Below, piece after piece: positions 61,431 to 64,000 of a DNA stretch of 64,000 nucleotides. Position 1 is the stretch's first letter. Every line of letters begins with the position of its first letter. The DNA is taken from assembly GCF_000759535.1 (NCBI RefSeq), contig NZ_CP009455.1, positions 2,170,001-2,234,000 on the forward strand, in the 5' to 3' direction. The position numbers and the translations under genes are program-made. Origin of the DNA: Pseudomonas cremoricolorata (GTDB taxonomy: Bacteria > Pseudomonadota > Gammaproteobacteria > Pseudomonadales > Pseudomonadaceae). The notes below the pieces were generated by a model. It was not told the DNA's origin. It did no database searches and was given only the letters and a program-made list of their open reading frames with translations.

Positions 61431-62450
61431 ATGTTCGCGCTCATGCAAAGCACCCGCGCCCATGCGCTTCATCTGTGGAGCGATCCATCGACCGGTCTGC
61501 GCGCGGTCGTGGCGATTCACAGCGAGCAACTCGGCCCAGCGTTCGGTGGCTGTCGCTACCTGCCCTATGCCGATGATGAAAGCGCCATCAGCGACGCGCT
61601 GCACCTGGCACGCAACATGAGCTACAAGGCAGCGCTTGCCGGACTGCCGCTCGGTGGCGCCAAGGCCGTGATTCTGCGCAGCCCCCATGTAGAGAACCGC
61701 GCCGCCTTGTTCGAAGCCTTCGGTCGATTCGTCGATACCTTGCAAGGGCGTCTGGTGGTGGCAGTCGACAGCGGCACCTCGACCGTGGACATGGACTGCA
61801 TCGCCCGCAGTACCGTGCACGTCAGCAGCACCACCGCCGGCGGTGATCCTGCGCCCTATGCGGCCATGGGTGTGTTCGCCGGGCTGCGTGCCACTGCCCA
61901 GGCGCGTCTGGGCAGCAGCAACCTCGAAGGCTTGCGCGTGGCGCTGCAGGGGTTGGGCAACGTCGGCTTTGCCCTGGCCGAGCAGTTGCACGCCGCCGGC
62001 GCTGAGTTGCTGGTCAGCGATCTCGATCCTGGGCGGGTACGGCTGGCCGTGGAGCGCTTCAATGCCTGGCCGGTGGCCCATGACGCGGTGTTGTCCACGC
62101 CTTGCGACATCTTCACGCCATGCGGGGTAGGGCCGGTGCTGAGCGCCCACAGTGTCATGCAGTTGCGCTGCGCTGCCGTGGCCGGGGCCGCCAATCAACA
62201 GTTGACTGGCCTGCCAGTGGCCGACCAGTTGGAGTCGCGCGGTATCCTCTATGCGCCCGACACCGTGATCAATTCGGGCGGTCTGATCTACGTGGCGTTG
62301 TCCCACCACGGCCAGGCTGTCGAAGCCATCACCGAGCACCTTGCACGTATTCCATCACGACTGACCGAGGTTTTCGCCCATGCCCAGGCGGAAAACCGCT
62401 CGCCTGCCAGGGTGGCGCAGGTGCTTGCCGAGCGATTGCTGTACGGTTAG
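61431..62450 (+). CDS. Leu/Phe/Val dehydrogenase family enzyme
   Basis: 339 residues from ATG 61431 after GGGAG. The substrate-binding part has GGCRYLPYADDESAISDALHLARNMSYKAALAGLPLGGAKAV, with the catalytic Lys residues of Glu/Leu/Phe/Val dehydrogenases. The Rossmann part has LQGLGNVGFALAEQL. These cytoplasmic enzymes deaminate hydrophobic L-amino acids with NAD. The position beside hmgABC suggests a role in phenylalanine or tyrosine use, but branched-chain substrates are equally possible. Confidence 0.88.
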   Translation: MFALMQSTRAHALHLWSDPSTGLRAVVAIHSEQLGPAFGGCRYLPYADDESAISDALHLARNMSYKAALAGLPLGGAKAVILRSPHVENRAALFEAFGRFVDTLQGRLVVAVDSGTSTVDMDCIARSTVHVSSTTAGGDPAPYAAMGVFAGLRATAQARLGSSNLEGLRVALQGLGNVGFALAEQLHAAGAELLVSDLDPGRVRLAVERFNAWPVAHDAVLSTPCDIFTPCGVGPVLSAHSVMQLRCAAVAGAANQQLTGLPVADQLESRGILYAPDTVINSGGLIYVALSHHGQAVEAITEHLARIPSRLTEVFAHAQAENRSPARVAQVLAERLLYG

Positions 62451-62548
62451 CGATCAGCGGGAACCTGCGCGGCGGCGGTCGCTCATAACGCTTACGCGCT
62501 GGCGGTTCGACCTCGCGTCGCAGTCCCCTTAAACTGGCGTCTCTGGCC

Positions 62549-62571
62549 GTGCCGCCTCATAAGGGCGGCAC
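62549..62571. terminator. Hairpin between the dehydrogenase and MFS genes
   Basis: GTGCCGCC-TCATAAG-GGCGGCAC, a perfect 8-base stem with a 7-base loop, about 100 bases past the dehydrogenase stop and 58 before the MFS start. No T-run follows, so terminator function is uncertain. Confidence 0.4.
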
Positions 62572-62628
62572 GCGCATGCGTCAACGCGCTCGACCTTGCA
62601 GCGCACCCTTGCAACCATAAGGTTTTTC

Positions 62629-63834
62629 ATGACATTACGACACACCGAACCCCACGCGGGCACGGCACTGGTGCTGTTCGCGCTGGCGGTCGGTGGCTTT
62701 GCCATCGGCACCACCGAATTCGCCACCATGAGCCTGCTACCGTTCTTCGCCCCTGACCTGGGCATCGATGCTCCTACTGCCGGCCACGTGATCAGTGCCT
62801 ATGCCCTGGGCGTTGTGGTCGGCGCTCCGCTACTGGCGGTGCTCGGCGCACGGCTATCGCGGCGCACGTTGTTGATCGCCCTGATGGCGCTGTTCGCGGT
62901 AGGCAATGGGCTATCGGCGGTGGCACCGGATTATCACTGGATGCTGGTGTTTCGCTTTATCGCAGGCTTGCCCCATGGCGCGTACTTCGGCATCGCGTCC
63001 CTGGTCGCCGCTTCACTGGTGCCGGCCAATCGCCGTACCTGGGCGGTGGGGCGCATGTTCTTTGGCCTGACCATCGCCACCATCGTGGGCGTGCCGCTGG
63101 CCAACTGGCTGGGCCAGCTGTTCGGCTGGCGTTACAGCTTCGCCCTGGTGGCGTTGCTGGGCCTGAGCACCATGCTCGCCCTGACCCTGTACGCCCCTCG
63201 CGACAAGGCTGACCCCACCGCCAGCCCGCTGCGCGAACTCAGTGCGTTGCGCAATACCCAGGTCTGGCTGACTTTGGCCATTGGCGCAATTGGCTTCGGT
63301 GGCCTGTTCGCGGTGTATACCTACCTGGCCGACATCCTCGGCGCTGTCACTGGCGTGCCGCACAGTACGGTTCCGCTGGTGCTCGCGGTGTTCGGCGTCG
63401 GCATGACGTTAGGCACCCTGATCGTGCCGATCTTCGCCGACCGCGCGCTGATGGCCACTGCCGGCGGCATGCTGGTGTTCAGCGCTGTGATGCTGGCGCT
63501 GTTTCCCTTCGCCGCAGGCAACGTCTGGACGATCTCGCTGTGTGTGCTGTTGATCGGCTCGGGCGGCGCGCTCGGCACCGTCCTGCAAACCCGCCTCATG
63601 GATGTGGCAGCCGATGCCCAGGGGCTGGCTGCTGCGCTGAACCACTCGGCCTTCAACTTCGCCAATGCCTTGGGCCCGTTCCTCGGTGGCCTGGCGCTGG
63701 CGGCCGGCTACGGTTGGACCTCCCCCGGCTGGGTGGGCTGCGGCCTTGCCTTGGGCGGGCTGGCGATCTGGGCGGTGTCTGCTGGCCTGGAGAAGCGCAA
63801 CCCTACTGCGGCAGCAGGCCAGGCGCAGGCCTGA
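62629..63834 (+). CDS. MFS transporter, DHA1 (YdhP/AraJ-like) family
   Basis: 401 residues from ATG 62629 with AAGG upstream. Twelve hydrophobic helices are visible. The first helix has the GGFAIGTTEFATMSLLP motif typical of the AraJ/YdhP/SotB drug-and-sugar efflux branch, and the loop between helices 2 and 3 has LGARLSRRTLL. The C-terminal half has LGTVLQTRLMDVAADAQGLAAA, also characteristic. It is probably a proton-driven exporter in the inner membrane; the substrate is unknown. No regulator gene is directly adjacent. Confidence 0.87.
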   Translation: MTLRHTEPHAGTALVLFALAVGGFAIGTTEFATMSLLPFFAPDLGIDAPTAGHVISAYALGVVVGAPLLAVLGARLSRRTLLIALMALFAVGNGLSAVAPDYHWMLVFRFIAGLPHGAYFGIASLVAASLVPANRRTWAVGRMFFGLTIATIVGVPLANWLGQLFGWRYSFALVALLGLSTMLALTLYAPRDKADPTASPLRELSALRNTQVWLTLAIGAIGFGGLFAVYTYLADILGAVTGVPHSTVPLVLAVFGVGMTLGTLIVPIFADRALMATAGGMLVFSAVMLALFPFAAGNVWTISLCVLLIGSGGALGTVLQTRLMDVAADAQGLAAALNHSAFNFANALGPFLGGLALAAGYGWTSPGWVGCGLALGGLAIWAVSAGLEKRNPTAAAGQAQA

Positions 63835-63860
63835 CACTGCTTGGGGCAGCGCTGGCAGAC

Positions 63861-64000
63861 TCAGGCCTCTTCGCTGCCCGACCCTTCCAGTTCCGCCAGC
63901 GCCGCGGCGTTGTTCTTGAACGCCGCGGCGAATACGGCGCGGTTCTTGGCCATGAAGATACTCGCTTCCTCGGCGAGGTTTTCCTCAAGCCCTGGCACGT
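63861..64000 (-). CDS. Unrecognised protein, C-terminal 45 residues only
   Basis: A frame open to the right edge of the window ends at TGA (63861-63863). The visible C-terminus contains LEENLAEEASIFMAKNRAVF and then AAAFKNNAAALAELEG and SGSEEA, an Ala-rich helix with an acidic tail. It converges with the MFS gene with a 26-base gap and its codon use looks normal. The family cannot be told from this fragment. Confidence 0.5.
   Translation of the reverse strand, partial: VPGLEENLAEEASIFMAKNRAVFAAAFKNNAAALAELEGSGSEEA

Noticed and set aside
63803..63988. 61-codon Arg/Pro-rich minus-strand frame at the right edge
   Set aside because: It overlaps the MFS gene end and is out of frame with the better candidate at 63861-64000, which has normal codon use.

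Overview
This 64 kb window comes from a fluorescent Pseudomonas of the P. putida group. The base composition is GC-rich, and the gene set is characteristic of that group: a fru operon encoding an EIIA-HPr-EI fusion, a LapF-type giant adhesin, hmgRABC, FabV, a PpSB1-like short LOV protein and P. putida-style REP elements. The species call comes from recognising protein families, because no database search was possible. No tRNA, rRNA, insertion sequence, prophage or CRISPR array was seen.

Layout. Positions 1-8072 hold the 3' end of ampE, a TatD-family nuclease, fruR and the fruBKA fructose PTS operon, with a FruR operator between fruR and fruB. Positions 8080-14722 hold small stress-type and hypothetical genes, a CACHE-GGDEF diguanylate cyclase, an OprD-type porin, a YkgJ-type cysteine-cluster protein and CheV. 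Positions 14932-43139 form one surface-adhesion locus on the minus strand. It consists of a 23.4 kb adhesin gene (lapF, 7790 codons) followed by its type I secretion system (TolC-family lapH, ABC transporter lapI, HlyD-family lapJ). Positions 43336-46219 are norR and hmp (nitric oxide sensing and detoxification), divergent, with NorR sites and a sigma-54-like promoter between them. Positions 46271-56105 hold a BASS-type transporter, an acetyl-CoA acetyltransferase, FabV enoyl-ACP reductase, a HopJ-DUF1244-FolM cluster, a small group with a LitR-like MerR regulator, a PilZ protein and a short LOV photoreceptor, then a MioC-like flavodoxin and an alpha/beta hydrolase. Positions 56325-60505 are hmgR and hmgABC (homogentisate catabolism). 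The window ends with a SirB1-type protein, a Leu/Phe/Val dehydrogenase, an MFS transporter and the 3' end of an unrecognised gene.

The most striking structure is inside lapF. I count about 81 Ig-like units of about 86 residues. In the N-terminal half they are arranged in a second-order repeat: a five-domain module of exactly 1293 bp recurs ten times (the last period is 1290 bp), and two copies are shortened to 780 bp by loss of the same two domains. The identical deletion junction and the 3366 bp spacing suggest one deletion that was then spread by block duplication or gene conversion.

Several genes point to surface life controlled by environmental signals: a diguanylate cyclase, CheV, lapF with its transporter, NO sensing directly upstream of lapF, and a light-sensor candidate set (LOV, degenerate-B12 MerR, PilZ).
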